Shown here piece after piece: positions 18,464 through 27,024 of a stretch of DNA of 64,000 bases. Every line of letters starts with the position of its first letter. Within the stretch, counting starts at the first letter, position 1. Made by a program: the position numbers and the translations under genes. Origin of the DNA: Demetria terragena DSM 11295 (GTDB lineage: Bacteria > Actinomycetota > Actinomycetes > Actinomycetales > Dermatophilaceae); assembly GCF_000376825.1 (NCBI RefSeq), contig NZ_AQXW01000004.1, positions 868,001 through 932,000 of the forward strand, given 5' to 3'. The notes below the pieces were generated by a model. It was not told where the DNA came from and searched no databases. It saw only the letters and a program-made list of their open reading frames with translations.

Positions 18464-19284
18464 GGAACCTCCACCTGGGTGCCGCGAAAGGTGTTGTGGA
18501 AGACGTGCTCGAACTCCGGGCCGAGCCCAAGGAACCGGCGTGCCAACGTCCGAAAGGTCTCCGGATCACCGGTGGTGGTGAACGAGTGTGATGCCGTACG
18601 GCCAGGCACGGCCAGCAGGTCGGCATCAGCCAGCACACGGAAAACGTCCTTGGCCGTCTCGTCAGCCGACGATACCAACGTCACCGCGTCGCCCATGACA
18701 TAGGAGATGACGCCGGTGAGTAGCGGATAGTGCGTGCAGCCCAAGACCAGGGTGTCCACGTCGCGCTCGCGCAGCGGACCCAAATACTCGCGGGCGACCT
18801 CGATGATCTCGGCACCCCCGGTCACGCCAGCCTCCACGAACTCCACGAATTGCGGACACGGCACCGACGTCACCTCGATCTGGGGCGCGGCGGCAAAGGC
18901 GTCCAGATAGGCGCGGCTCTGGTGAGTTCCCTTAGTCGAGATGACGCCAACCCGCGCGCTGGTGGTCGCCCGGGCGGCCCGGCGCACCGCAGGACGAATC
19001 ACCTCAACGACGGGAACGTCGTAGCGCTCGCGCGCGTCGTGGAGCACCGCCGCGCTGGCGGTGTTGCACGCAATCACCAGAATTTTCACGCCGTGATCCA
19101 CGAGTCGGTCAAGGCACTCGAGCGCGTAGGCGCGCGTCTCGGCAATCGGGCGCGGACCGTACGGCGCCCGAGCGGTGTCGCCGAGGTAGGCGACCGATTC
19201 GTGGGGCAACTGATCGAGGACTGCGCGGGCGACGGTCAGGCCGCCATACCCGCTGTCGAAGATCCCGATCGGTGCGTTAGACAC
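18460..19284 (-). CDS. murI: Glutamate racemase
   Basis: A 274-residue cofactor-independent racemase supplying D-glutamate for peptidoglycan. Both catalytic cysteines are visible, in VIACNTASA and LGCTHYPLL, as is the opening [13 protein letters not shown]. It heads the leftward run murI–MBL–rph–rdgB and overlaps the next gene by four bases. Confidence 0.96.
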   Translation of the reverse strand: MSNAPIGIFDSGYGGLTVARAVLDQLPHESVAYLGDTARAPYGPRPIAETRAYALECLDRLVDHGVKILVIACNTASAAVLHDARERYDVPVVEVIRPAVRRAARATTSARVGVISTKGTHQSRAYLDAFAAAPQIEVTSVPCPQFVEFVEAGVTGGAEIIEVAREYLGPLRERDVDTLVLGCTHYPLLTGVISYVMGDAVTLVSSADETAKDVFRVLADADLLAVPGRTASHSFTTTGDPETFRTLARRFLGLGPEFEHVFHNTFRGTQVEVP

Positions 19285-19340
19285 AAACCCCAGGGTAGGG
19301 CGAGACCCAGGTCACTATAGGACGGACCCGACGCTCACCC

Positions 19341-20117
19341 CTACGCGGAATGCCGAACGAACGGATTGGACAGGGACCCAATCTGGTCAATCTCAATGGT
19401 GACCCGCTGCCCGGGATCGACAAGCCCGACTCCCTCCGGTGTTCCCGTCAAGATGACGTCACCGGGCAGGAGGGTGAACGCGTGGGAAGCGTACGAGATC
19501 AGCGACCACACGTCGTGAATCATGTCGGCGGTCGTGCCGTCCTGCTTGACCTCGCCATCCAGGGTCGTCTTGACGACGGCGCGGTCCAGGTCGACCTCGG
19601 TCTCGATCCACGGTCCGAGCGGACAGAAGGTATCAAAGCCCTTGGCGCGAGCCCACTGACCGTCAGATTTCTGCAGATCGCGTGCCGTCACGTCGTTGGC
19701 GCAGGTGTAACCGAGGACGACTTTGCGTGCTTCCTCGGGCGAGATGTCCTTGCAGACACTGCCGATGATAACGGCGAGCTCACCCTCAAAACTGATCCGC
19801 TCACTCTGGGGCGGCATGACCACCGGGTCGCCAGGCCCTACGACCGCGGTATTCGGAATGAGGAACATCAGCGGCTCGGCCGGCGCCTCCCCGCCCATCT
19901 CGGCGGCGTGCGCGGCGTAGTTCTTGCCAATGCCAATAATCTTGCTGCGCGGGATGACTGGCGCGAGGAGACGAACCTCGTCGACCGTCGTGGTCTCGCC
20001 GGTCAGCTCGATCTTGGTATAGAGCGGATCACCGGAGATCTGGGCGATCTTCTCGCCAGCCCCGTCAACCAGCCCGTACGTCGGATCGTCACCAGTGGTG
20101 TACCTCGCAATGCGCAT
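19341..20117 (-). CDS. Fumarylacetoacetate hydrolase (FAH) family protein
   Basis: A 258-residue protein of the FAH superfamily (acylpyruvases, 2-hydroxyhepta-2,4-diene-1,7-dioate isomerases and relatives). The central IGIGKNYAAHAAEMG, the metal-binding region FEGELAVIIG and LLPGDVILTGTPEGVG are typical. The reaction cannot be predicted; house-keeping oxaloacetate decarboxylase/acylpyruvase roles are known for such proteins. It lies upstream of murI with a 56-base gap and is divergent from the next gene. Confidence 0.88.
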   Translation of the reverse strand: MRIARYTTGDDPTYGLVDGAGEKIAQISGDPLYTKIELTGETTTVDEVRLLAPVIPRSKIIGIGKNYAAHAAEMGGEAPAEPLMFLIPNTAVVGPGDPVVMPPQSERISFEGELAVIIGSVCKDISPEEARKVVLGYTCANDVTARDLQKSDGQWARAKGFDTFCPLGPWIETEVDLDRAVVKTTLDGEVKQDGTTADMIHDVWSLISYASHAFTLLPGDVILTGTPEGVGLVDPGQRVTIEIDQIGSLSNPFVRHSA

Positions 20118-20150
20118 AACCCGAGACTACGACTTACCCTGGCGGGTGCC

Positions 20151-21035
20151 ATGACCGTCCTCTCCCGCGCCGAGTGGACCGCCCGCGAGGCGGCCCACCA
20201 TGCCCGCGTGGACAGTGCAACGGCTCACCACCGAGCACGGCGCCAGGACGGCGTCAAACATCCGGTCGAGGACTTCCTGTTTCGGTACTACTCCCACTCC
20301 CCCGCGCAACTTCGGCGCTGGCACCCAGGAGTCGGAGTTCGCCTGGAGGGTGGCGAACGGCCTTGGAAGTTCTACCGATTCGAGGATGACTACGGTTTCG
20401 TCGACCAGGCGGACTTCGTCCGGTCGCGCGGCCAGAGCCTGCAGTTCATCCGGCGCCTACTCAAAGCGACCGCACAGCGAGCGCCGCATCTCGGGTGCTT
20501 CGGGATGCACGAGTGGGCCATGGTCTATCGACTCAGCCCCGAGCAGGTCCGGCATACCGACTGGCCACTTCGGCTCTCGCCCGCTGAGACTGACGCCGTC
20601 GTCGAGAGTCACCGCATCGGGTGCTCGCACTTCGATGCCTTCCGGTTCTTTACTGACCCAGCACGCCCGCTGAACACCCTTGCACCCACTCGTGATTCGC
20701 AGGTGGAGATGGAACAACCCGGCTGCCTCCACGCGGGTATGGATGTCTACAAGTGGGCCTACAAACTCACCCCCGCCGTACCCTCGGAGCTGCTGATGGA
20801 CTGCTTCGACCTTGCCCGGGAGATTCGCCACCTCGACATGGCCGCGGCCCCGTACGACCTCCGCGACCTGGGCCTAGACCCGGTGCGCATCGAAACCACC
20901 GACGGCAAGGCCGAGTACGTCCGACGCCAGCGTTCCTTCGCCGAACGCGGACAGGCGCTGCGGCAACGACTACTCGCCGTCTGTGATCAGCTGCTGGACG
21001 ACGCCCCGATCAGCGCGGCTCGACACCAGCCTTGA
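20151..21035 (+). CDS. Actinobacterial protein usually annotated as 3-methyladenine DNA glycosylase
   Basis: A 294-residue soluble protein starting MTVLSRAEWTAREAAH. Relatives in Actinobacteria are commonly labelled 3-methyladenine DNA glycosylase, but I see neither the AlkA helix-hairpin-helix nor the AAG/MPG fold signature, so that label is weak. Aromatic/His-rich segments (FLFRYYSHSPAQLRRWHPG, LGCFGMHEWAMVYRL) suggest a nucleotide or small-molecule pocket. Its last 26 bases overlap, tail to tail, the end of cimA. Reading frame is secure; function open. Confidence 0.6.
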   Translation: MTVLSRAEWTAREAAHHARVDSATAHHRARRQDGVKHPVEDFLFRYYSHSPAQLRRWHPGVGVRLEGGERPWKFYRFEDDYGFVDQADFVRSRGQSLQFIRRLLKATAQRAPHLGCFGMHEWAMVYRLSPEQVRHTDWPLRLSPAETDAVVESHRIGCSHFDAFRFFTDPARPLNTLAPTRDSQVEMEQPGCLHAGMDVYKWAYKLTPAVPSELLMDCFDLAREIRHLDMAAAPYDLRDLGLDPVRIETTDGKAEYVRRQRSFAERGQALRQRLLAVCDQLLDDAPISAARHQP

Positions 21036-22587
21036 GCAGTCCGTAGGCGAAGGAATCCAACAACGCCACCCAACTCGCCTGCACGATGTTGGGGGCAACG
21101 CCGATCGTGGTCCAAGTTCGCTGGTCGTTCCTGGTGTTGATGAGCACCCTTGTGACCGCGTCGGTGCCGTGGGAGGCGTCCAGGATGCGCACCCGGAAGT
21201 CGACGAGCTCAAGCTTTTCCAACTCCGGGTAGGCACTGGCGAGCGCCTCGCGTAGCGCATGGTCCAACGCGTTGACGGGGCCGTTGCCCTCCCCGGTCGC
21301 GATGACTCGACGTCCGGCCGCCTGCAGCTTGACGGTGGCCTCGGACGTCCCGCCCTCCTGGCCGGACTCAGAAATGACTCGCCACGACTCGACCTGGAAG
21401 TAGGACAGCGGTTCACCGACCACCTCATCGCGCAGGAGCAGTTCGAATGACGCGTCTGCGGCGTCGTAGGTCCAACCCTGGTTCTCTCGCTCCTTCACCT
21501 TCGACACCATCCGGGCGAGCAGCTCAGGTTGACCTGTGAGGTCATAGCCAAGTTCCTTGCCCTTCAACTCGATTGACGCCCGACCGGCCATGTCGGAGAC
21601 CAGCGTGCGCATCGAGTTGCCCACGAGCGTCGGATCGATGTGCTGGTACAGGTCGGGGTCGACACGCAGCGCGCTCGCATGCAGCCCCGCCTTGTGCGCG
21701 AAGGCGCTGTGACCGACATATGGCTGTCGACCATGGGGGGCGATGTTGGTGATCTCGCTGATGGCGTGCGCCAGGTGCAGCGATTGGGCGAGGCGTGCCG
21801 GTTCGACCAGGTCGTACCCGCGCTTGAGCTGGAGGTTGGCCACCACGGTCAGCAGGTCGGCGTTGCCCGTCCGCTCGCCGTATCCGTTGACCGTCCCCTG
21901 GACGTGCATCGCGCCGGCCGCGATCGCGGCCATCGAGTTTGCGACCGCGCACCCCGTGTCATTGTGGGCATGGATCCCCAGGTTGGCTCCGGTCTGCTCC
22001 ACGACATCGGCGACCGCCTCCGACACCTGGGTAGGCAGCATTCCACCGTTGGTATCGCACAACACGACCACCTCAGCGCCAGCCTCAGCAGCCGTACGCA
22101 CGACAGCCAGTGCGTAGTCCCGATCGAGCGCGTAGCCGTCGAAGAAGTGCTCACAGTCGACGAACACCCGACGCCCCGAGCCGTGCAGAAAACTCACGGT
22201 GTCACGCACCATCGCCAAGTTCTCCTCGGTGGTGGTTTTCAGCGCGCGCTCCACGTGGCCGGAGTGTGACTTGGCGACCAGGCATACGACCGGTGTTTGC
22301 GCGTCAAGAAGTGCCTGAACGAGCGGATCGGATGCTGCCTCGCCACCGGCCCTTCGCGTCGAACCGAAAGCGGCCAGGACCGCATGATTCAAGGTGAGCT
22401 CGCCCGCAGCAGCGCGCGAAAAGAACTCGGTGTCTTTCGGATTGGCGCCTGGCCAGCCGCCTTCGATGAAGCCGACTCCGAGGTTGTCGAGGTGCACGGC
22501 AATCGCCAGTTTGTCGGCCACTGAAAGGTTCAAACCTTCCTGCTGAGCGCCATCCCGCAGGGTGGTGTCGTAAACCTGGACAGTCAT
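21010..22587 (-). CDS. cimA: (R)-citramalate synthase
   Basis: A 525-residue enzyme of the isopropylmalate/homocitrate synthase family, condensing pyruvate with acetyl-CoA to citramalate, a threonine-independent entry to isoleucine. Metal and substrate motifs are present: YDTTLRDGAQQEGLN at the N-terminus and GIHAHNDTGCAVANS. The C-terminal ~150 residues form a LeuA-type allosteric domain, the usual site of isoleucine inhibition. The ATG at 22587 is chosen because it gives the family start (MTVQVYDTTLRDG). Upstream lies a leader peptide rich in Thr and Ile codons plus a terminator, so expression is likely attenuated. Paralogues annotated as 2-isopropylmalate synthase exist, but the QQEG variant and length fit CimA. 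Confidence 0.9.
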   Translation of the reverse strand: MTVQVYDTTLRDGAQQEGLNLSVADKLAIAVHLDNLGVGFIEGGWPGANPKDTEFFSRAAAGELTLNHAVLAAFGSTRRAGGEAASDPLVQALLDAQTPVVCLVAKSHSGHVERALKTTTEENLAMVRDTVSFLHGSGRRVFVDCEHFFDGYALDRDYALAVVRTAAEAGAEVVVLCDTNGGMLPTQVSEAVADVVEQTGANLGIHAHNDTGCAVANSMAAIAAGAMHVQGTVNGYGERTGNADLLTVVANLQLKRGYDLVEPARLAQSLHLAHAISEITNIAPHGRQPYVGHSAFAHKAGLHASALRVDPDLYQHIDPTLVGNSMRTLVSDMAGRASIELKGKELGYDLTGQPELLARMVSKVKERENQGWTYDAADASFELLLRDEVVGEPLSYFQVESWRVISESGQEGGTSEATVKLQAAGRRVIATGEGNGPVNALDHALREALASAYPELEKLELVDFRVRILDASHGTDAVTRVLINTRNDQRTWTTIGVAPNIVQASWVALLDSFAYGLLKAGVEPR

Positions 22588-22689
22588 CGTGTTTCTCGCT
22601 TCATGACAGGGGGCAGAGTGGTGAGGGCCTGGTGACGTCACCTCCGGTGGCGCTCATTCCGTCGGCAAGGGTGGCCTGGGAACGAAAAA

Positions 22690-22710
22690 ACCTCCCGGGG
22701 TACGGGAGGT
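22690..22710 (-). terminator. Attenuator terminator of the cimA leader
   Basis: On the minus strand ACCTCCCG pairs with CGGGAGGT (8 bp) and is followed directly by six T residues. It lies between the leader peptide and cimA, so it terminates prematurely when the leader is translated freely. Confidence 0.85.
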
Positions 22711-22711
22711 T

Positions 22712-22737
22712 GCGCGCCGGAGTGAAATCCAGCGCGC
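22712..22737 (-). promoter_or_regulatory. GCGCGC hairpin in the cimA attenuator
   Basis: A 9-bp stem GCGCGCTGG/CCGGCGCGC (one G·U pair) with an eight-base loop. Its 5' arm begins within the leader-peptide stop codon and its 3' arm abuts the terminator. A ribosome stalled on the Ile codons or resting at the stop would affect it differently, so it is a plausible switching element. The ilvB leader has the same arrangement. Confidence 0.65.
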
Positions 22738-22787
22738 TAGCGGATAATGATCGTCGTTGCGGGGGTGACCGCACGATCCAGGCTCAT
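22737..22787 (-). CDS. cimA leader peptide (Thr/Ile-rich attenuator peptide)
   Basis: A 16-codon ORF encoding MSLDRAVTPATTIIIR, ending TAG. The run Thr-Thr-Ile-Ile-Ile (ACG ACG ATC ATT ATC) just before the stop is what a ribosome-mediated attenuator needs to sense isoleucine and threonine. A short inverted repeat (ATCAC/GTGAT) covers the start codon. It is too short for standard gene callers. Codon content matches the pathway of the downstream gene, which argues against chance. Confidence 0.8.
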   Translation of the reverse strand: MSLDRAVTPATTIIIR

Positions 22788-22820
22788 CACGCGGTGATAG
22801 TTGCACGCCGATCTCGCATA

Positions 22821-22838
22821 GGGATACCGGCGTCTCAC
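22821..22838 (-). promoter_or_regulatory. Partial GTGAGAC-type site upstream of the cimA leader
   Basis: On the minus strand GTGAGAC is followed after five bases by TATCCC, a 4/6 match to the right half of the palindrome seen at leuB and ilvB. It lies 34-51 bases before the leader start, similar to the spacing at the other two genes, but overlaps the HAD gene stop. Weaker than the other two sites. Confidence 0.3.
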
Positions 22839-23659
22839 TCCCCGGACGTCCTCCCGCTGGGTGGCACGAGACTTTCCAGGATCCGCGCGACGCCGTCGTC
22901 GTCATTGCTGGGGCACTGGTGGGTGGCCGCAGCGAGGACCTCAGGATGTGCGTTGGCGACCGCATAGGACCGCCCAGCCCAGGCCAGCATCGGCAAGTCA
23001 TTGGGCATATCGCCGAACGCCCAGACGTCCTGCGCCGCCACCCCTCGCTCGTCGCACCAGGACTGTAAGGCAACGCCTTTGGTCACGCCCGGCGCGCTGA
23101 TCTCAGCGAGGGCTCCTACTCCAGAGAAGGCCACCTCAGCTCGGCCTGCGATCAATTCGGTGACCACGCTTACGAATTCCGGATCTGGCTCGCCCGGTCG
23201 CGCCGCAAGGAGTTTGCCCACGACAAGGTGGTCGGCCAACTCCTCGATCGGCTGAAACGGCATGTCGGGTAAGTGCTCGGCGTGCGGGTCCGGATAGCCC
23301 GGCTCGCGGTACATCCCATCGGCGCACTCGACGGCAAACCCGACGTCGGGAAAGCGATCGCGGAGGAGCGCTGCGACCTCAAGCACGACCGAGCGGGGCA
23401 TACCGCGCTCGTCGACCACGGCGCACTGACCAACGTCATAGGTGAAGGCGCCATTGGTGCAGATAGCCAAACCGTGTGTCCCGACGATGTCGCGCAGTGG
23501 GTCAATCCAGCGCGGCGGACGTGCGGTCACCAGAACGGACTCGATGCCTAGTTCACCCAACCGCCGCCACGCCGCGGCAGTCCGGGGGCTCACGCTGCCA
23601 TCAGTGGCCAGCAACGTCCCGTCGAGATCGGTTGCGACCAGGCGTGGACGCTCGACCAT
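22835..23659 (-). CDS. HAD superfamily hydrolase, Cof-type phosphatase
   Basis: A ~274-residue phosphatase of the Cof/type IIB HAD subfamily. Motif I is VATDLDGTLLATDG (nucleophile Asp), motif II is VLVTARPP, and motif IV is FGDMPNDLPML. These enzymes act on sugar phosphates or flavin/nucleotide phosphates; the substrate is not predictable. The ATG at 23659 shares its A with the ilvE stop (TGATG); a GTG one codon earlier is an alternative. Its position directly downstream of ilvE suggests cotranscription. Confidence 0.88.
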   Translation of the reverse strand: MVERPRLVATDLDGTLLATDGSVSPRTAAAWRRLGELGIESVLVTARPPRWIDPLRDIVGTHGLAICTNGAFTYDVGQCAVVDERGMPRSVVLEVAALLRDRFPDVGFAVECADGMYREPGYPDPHAEHLPDMPFQPIEELADHLVVGKLLAARPGEPDPEFVSVVTELIAGRAEVAFSGVGALAEISAPGVTKGVALQSWCDERGVAAQDVWAFGDMPNDLPMLAWAGRSYAVANAHPEVLAAATHQCPSNDDDGVARILESLVPPSGRTSGE

Positions 23660-24753
23660 CACGCCAGGCGGGTGAGCCAGCCGCGCGTGTCCTCGGCCCG
23701 CCCTGTCTGGATGTCCAAGAGAGATTCACGAATTCGCGTCGCCACCGGTCCACCGTCGCCTTCAGGCCCGGTGCGGAACTCGCCCTTGGTCGACAGGAGA
23801 CGCCCAATGGGCGTGACCACCGCGGCCGTGCCGCAGGCGAACGCCTCGGTGATCTGCCCCGACTCGGCGTCAGCACGCCACTCTTCCAGCGAGATTCGCT
23901 TTTCCTCGGGACGAAGGTCGAGGTCCTTGGCCAGTTCGATGATCGATGACCGGGTGATTCCCTCCAGGATCGAGCCGGTGAGCGCAGGAGTCACGATGCG
24001 GCCGTCCTGGTACACGAGGAAGACATTCATCCCACCGAGTTCTTCAACGTATTTCTGCTCCACCGAATCCAGGAAAACGCTTTGGTCGCAACCATTTTCG
24101 GAGGCTTCGATCTGCGCCGCCAGGGATGCGGCGTAGTTGCCTCCGCACTTCGCGTCCCCAGTTCCGCCCTTGCCTGCGCGTGAGAAGTGCTCGGAGATCC
24201 AGAGCGAAATGGGCTTCAAACCGCCGGTGAAATAGGAACCCGCCGGCGAGGCAATCACCGAGTAGGTCACTTCCTGAGCGGGGCGCACACCAAGGAAAGA
24301 CTCCGAGGCAAACATGAACGGCCGCAAGTAAAGCGAGGACTCACCGCTGGTCGAATCTGGGACCCAGTCGACGTCGAGTTGGACGAGTTGCTTCAGCGAC
24401 TCAAGGAAGTCGGCCTCTTCCAACGGCGGAAGCGCCAGCCGCTGAGCCGACCGATTAAACCGCGCCGCGTTGGCCTCCGGACGGAACGTCCACACCGAGC
24501 CATCGGCATGCCGGTAGGCCTTCATGCCCTCGAAGATCTCCTGTGCGTAGTGCAGGACGGCGGCGGCCGGGTCGAGTTGGAAGGGACCGTACGCACACAC
24601 CTGAGCGTCATGCCAGCCCCGGTCACCAGTCCAGGTCGAGCGCACCATGTGGTCAGTGAACTGCTTCCCAAATCCGGGATTGGCCAGGATCGCGTCGCGC
24701 TCCTGCGCCGGACGGCGATCAGACCGTTCATGGACGGCGTACGACAACGACAT
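23659..24753 (-). CDS. ilvE: Branched-chain amino acid aminotransferase
   Basis: A 364-residue class IV PLP aminotransferase for the last step of valine, leucine and isoleucine synthesis. The PLP lysine is in GTGDAKCGGNYAASL, and LRPFMFASESFLGVRPA and QYVEELGGMNVF-like segments (here KYVEELGGMNVFLVY) match the group II actinobacterial enzymes. GAGGAG lies just upstream of the ATG. It is the first gene of a pair with the HAD phosphatase; leuB lies 94 bases upstream in the same direction. Confidence 0.95.
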   Translation of the reverse strand: MSLSYAVHERSDRRPAQERDAILANPGFGKQFTDHMVRSTWTGDRGWHDAQVCAYGPFQLDPAAAVLHYAQEIFEGMKAYRHADGSVWTFRPEANAARFNRSAQRLALPPLEEADFLESLKQLVQLDVDWVPDSTSGESSLYLRPFMFASESFLGVRPAQEVTYSVIASPAGSYFTGGLKPISLWISEHFSRAGKGGTGDAKCGGNYAASLAAQIEASENGCDQSVFLDSVEQKYVEELGGMNVFLVYQDGRIVTPALTGSILEGITRSSIIELAKDLDLRPEEKRISLEEWRADAESGQITEAFACGTAAVVTPIGRLLSTKGEFRTGPEGDGGPVATRIRESLLDIQTGRAEDTRGWLTRLA

Positions 24754-24847
24754 CTTGCACTCCTCGCGACGGTGAACGGAACCGATACTAGGACGCCCTA
24801 GATTCTGCCCCGAGACCCTCCCCGCGCTGAGTCAGCGGGCGGGTGCC

Positions 24848-25900
24848 TCAGAGACGGCTGGCGATCGCGTCGCCGACCTCGCTGGTGCTGCGCGTGGCGT
24901 CGCCCCGCTCGGCGAGGTCTGCCGCGACGGCGTCTTCGACTCGGGTCGCTTCGGACGTACGCCCCAGGTGCGAGAGCATCATCGCCACCGACAAGATCGC
25001 GGCGGTGGGGTCTGCCTTGGCCTGGCCCGCGATGTCGGGCGCGGAACCATGCACCGGCTCGAACATCGACGGAGCGGTGCGGTCGGGGTTGATATTGCCC
25101 GACGCGGCCAGGCCGATACCGCCAGTGACCGCCGCCGCAAGGTCGGTGACGATGTCGCCGAACAGGTTGTCGGTCACGATGACGTCGAAGCGACCCGGGT
25201 CCTGCGCCAGATAGATCATGGCGGCATCGACGTGCGCATAGGCGGTCTCGACGTCGGGGAACTCGGTTGCGACTTCCTCCACCGTGCGTCGCCACAGGTG
25301 GCCAGCGTGCACCAGCACGTTGTGTTTGTGGACCAGCGTGAGGTGCTTGCGCTCACGAGCCTGGGCGCGAGCAAAGGCATCGCGCACCGCGCGCTCGGCA
25401 CCAAAGCGGGTATTGACGCTGACCTCGGTCGCAAGCTCGTGCGGCGTACCGACGCGCAGCGCGCCCCCGTTGCCGGTGTAGGGACCCTCGGTGCCTTCAC
25501 GCACCACGACGAAGTCGATCCCATCGGGCGCGATGCGGGCGACGTCGAGCGGCGACGAAACGCCCGGGAACAGCTTGGACGGGCGCAGATTGACATGGTG
25601 GTCGAAGTCAAACCTGATGCGAAGCAACAGGTTTCGCTCTAGCAAGCCACTCGGGACGCTGGGATCACCGATCGCACCAAGGAGGATCGCGTCGTGCCCG
25701 CGCAACTCTTCCAAGGCCGTGTCCGGGAGAACCTCACCGGTCGCGTGCCAGCGCTTCGCGCCGAGGTCGTAAACGGTCTGGTCGACGGTTGCGGAGGTCA
25801 CCGCTTCGAGGACCTTGAGGCCCTCGGCTACGACCTCTGGGCCGATTCCATCGCCGCCGATGACGGCCAGATTGATCCGTTCGCTGCCTGCCTCAGTCAT
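24848..25900 (-). CDS. leuB: 3-isopropylmalate dehydrogenase
   Basis: A 350-residue NAD-dependent decarboxylating dehydrogenase of leucine synthesis. Visible family elements are [15 protein letters not shown], the substrate loop [17 protein letters not shown], and the signature [21 protein letters not shown] strong palindrome of the type also found before ilvB lies 30-47 bases upstream of the ATG. leuA and leuCD are not in the window. Confidence 0.95.
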   Translation of the reverse strand: MTEAGSERINLAVIGGDGIGPEVVAEGLKVLEAVTSATVDQTVYDLGAKRWHATGEVLPDTALEELRGHDAILLGAIGDPSVPSGLLERNLLLRIRFDFDHHVNLRPSKLFPGVSSPLDVARIAPDGIDFVVVREGTEGPYTGNGGALRVGTPHELATEVSVNTRFGAERAVRDAFARAQARERKHLTLVHKHNVLVHAGHLWRRTVEEVATEFPDVETAYAHVDAAMIYLAQDPGRFDVIVTDNLFGDIVTDLAAAVTGGIGLAASGNINPDRTAPSMFEPVHGSAPDIAGQAKADPTAAILSVAMMLSHLGRTSEATRVEDAVAADLAERGDATRSTSEVGDAIASRL

Positions 25901-25929
25901 GACGCGAGCGTAGGTCGGGGTCTTGCATC

Positions 25930-25947
25930 GTGAAACTTAGGTCTCAC
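25930..25947 (-). promoter_or_regulatory. GTGAGAC-N5-TTTCAC palindrome upstream of leuB
   Basis: On the minus strand GTGAGAC and TTTCAC flank five bases; the wider arms ATCGTGA/TCACGAT are perfect over seven bases. The same 18-base pattern precedes ilvB. Probably an operator for a branched-chain amino acid regulator, possibly IclR-type as in other actinobacterial leu genes (inference). Confidence 0.55.
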
Positions 25948-26005
25948 GATCCGGGCTGCTGGACCGTGGTGCGCACGCACCAGTCGATCAGCCGCCCACG
26001 TCAAG

Positions 26006-26044
26006 GATTCCGTTCAGCCGCACCCGGTGCGGCTGAACGGAATC
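26006..26044. terminator. Intrinsic hairpin terminator downstream of the quinone oxidoreductase gene
   Basis: A perfect 18-bp stem (26006-26023 and 26027-26044) with a three-base CCG loop, 38 bases past the stop of the leftward oxidoreductase gene. It should isolate that operon from leuB. Confidence 0.85.
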
Positions 26045-26082
26045 TCAATGCGCCGAGGACTAGTTCACCATCAACCGTCCAG

Positions 26083-27024
26083 TCACGGGAGGAGCAGCAG
26101 CTTGCCGGTGGTACGCCGCCCCTCAAGGTCGGCGTACGCCTTCGCGGCGTCAGCGAGCGCGTACCGACCGCCGATCTCGACCTGCAGCGAACCACCGGCC
26201 ACGGCACCGAGGATCTCGCCCGCTCGCCACTCCAACTCGGCGCGATCCTGCAGGTAGTCACCGAGCTTGGGGCGGGTCACAAAGACCGATCCCGCCTTGT
26301 TGAGGCGCTGCAGGTCGAATGGCGGCACCTGGCCGCTGGCGCCGCCAAAAAGCACGACCATGCCGCGTGGGCGCAGAGATCCGAGCGATGCCTCGAAGGT
26401 CGACTTGCCCACCCCGTCGTAGACCACGTCGACTCCGCGACCACCGGTGGCGTCGCGTACGGCCGCCGTCAGGTCGATGTCAGCGGTGTAGTCGATCACG
26501 GTGTCCGCGCCGAGGTCGGACGCCTTCTGGCGCTTCGCCTGCGTGCCGGCCGTGGCGATCACCCGTCCACCGCGGGCGGTGATGAGCTGGACGAGCAGCT
26601 GGCCCACTCCCCCGGCCGCGGCGTGCACGAGCGCGACATCGCCCGCCTTAATCGGGAAGGTGCTGGAGATCAGGTAATGAGCCGTCAACCCTTGGAGCAT
26701 CACCGCGGCGGCGACATCCAGGTCAACGCCGTCAGGTACCGGAACCAGTGCCTCGCGTGGCACATTCACTAGACCTGCACCGCTGCCCAGATGCTGTGCC
26801 CAGGCGACCCGTTGGCCGTCCCGTGTCGTACCAGCACCCTCCGAACACAGCACGAACGGGGTGGGCACCGGATACACACCCTGCCGCTGGTAGACATCGA
26901 TGAAGTTGACGCCGATGGCCGCCACCTCAACCTGTTGTTGGTCGGCCGCCGGCTCCGGGACGTCAAAGTGCTGCAGAGCAAATTGGTCCGGACCGGTGAC
27001 TACAAGTGCGCGCGTGGTCGTCAT
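26083..27024 (-). CDS. Zinc-binding-dehydrogenase-fold NADPH:quinone oxidoreductase
   Basis: A 313-residue medium-chain reductase of the zinc-less quinone oxidoreductase group. An N-terminal GroES-like domain (IGVNFIDVYQRQGVYPVP) is followed by a Rossmann domain with VHAAAGGVGQLLVQL. It probably reduces quinones or enones with NADPH. The ATG overlaps the stop of the upstream transporter gene by four bases (ATGA), so the two are cotranslated; a perfect terminator follows. Confidence 0.88.
   Translation of the reverse strand: MTTTRALVVTGPDQFALQHFDVPEPAADQQQVEVAAIGVNFIDVYQRQGVYPVPTPFVLCSEGAGTTRDGQRVAWAQHLGSGAGLVNVPREALVPVPDGVDLDVAAAVMLQGLTAHYLISSTFPIKAGDVALVHAAAGGVGQLLVQLITARGGRVIATAGTQAKRQKASDLGADTVIDYTADIDLTAAVRDATGGRGVDVVYDGVGKSTFEASLGSLRPRGMVVLFGGASGQVPPFDLQRLNKAGSVFVTRPKLGDYLQDRAELEWRAGEILGAVAGGSLQVEIGGRYALADAAKAYADLEGRRTTGKLLLLP

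Noticed and set aside
19350-20150. Upstream extension of the DNA-glycosylase-like frame, across the FAH gene
   Set aside because: The extension is antisense to the well-supported FAH-family gene; the ATG at 20151 gives the natural start.
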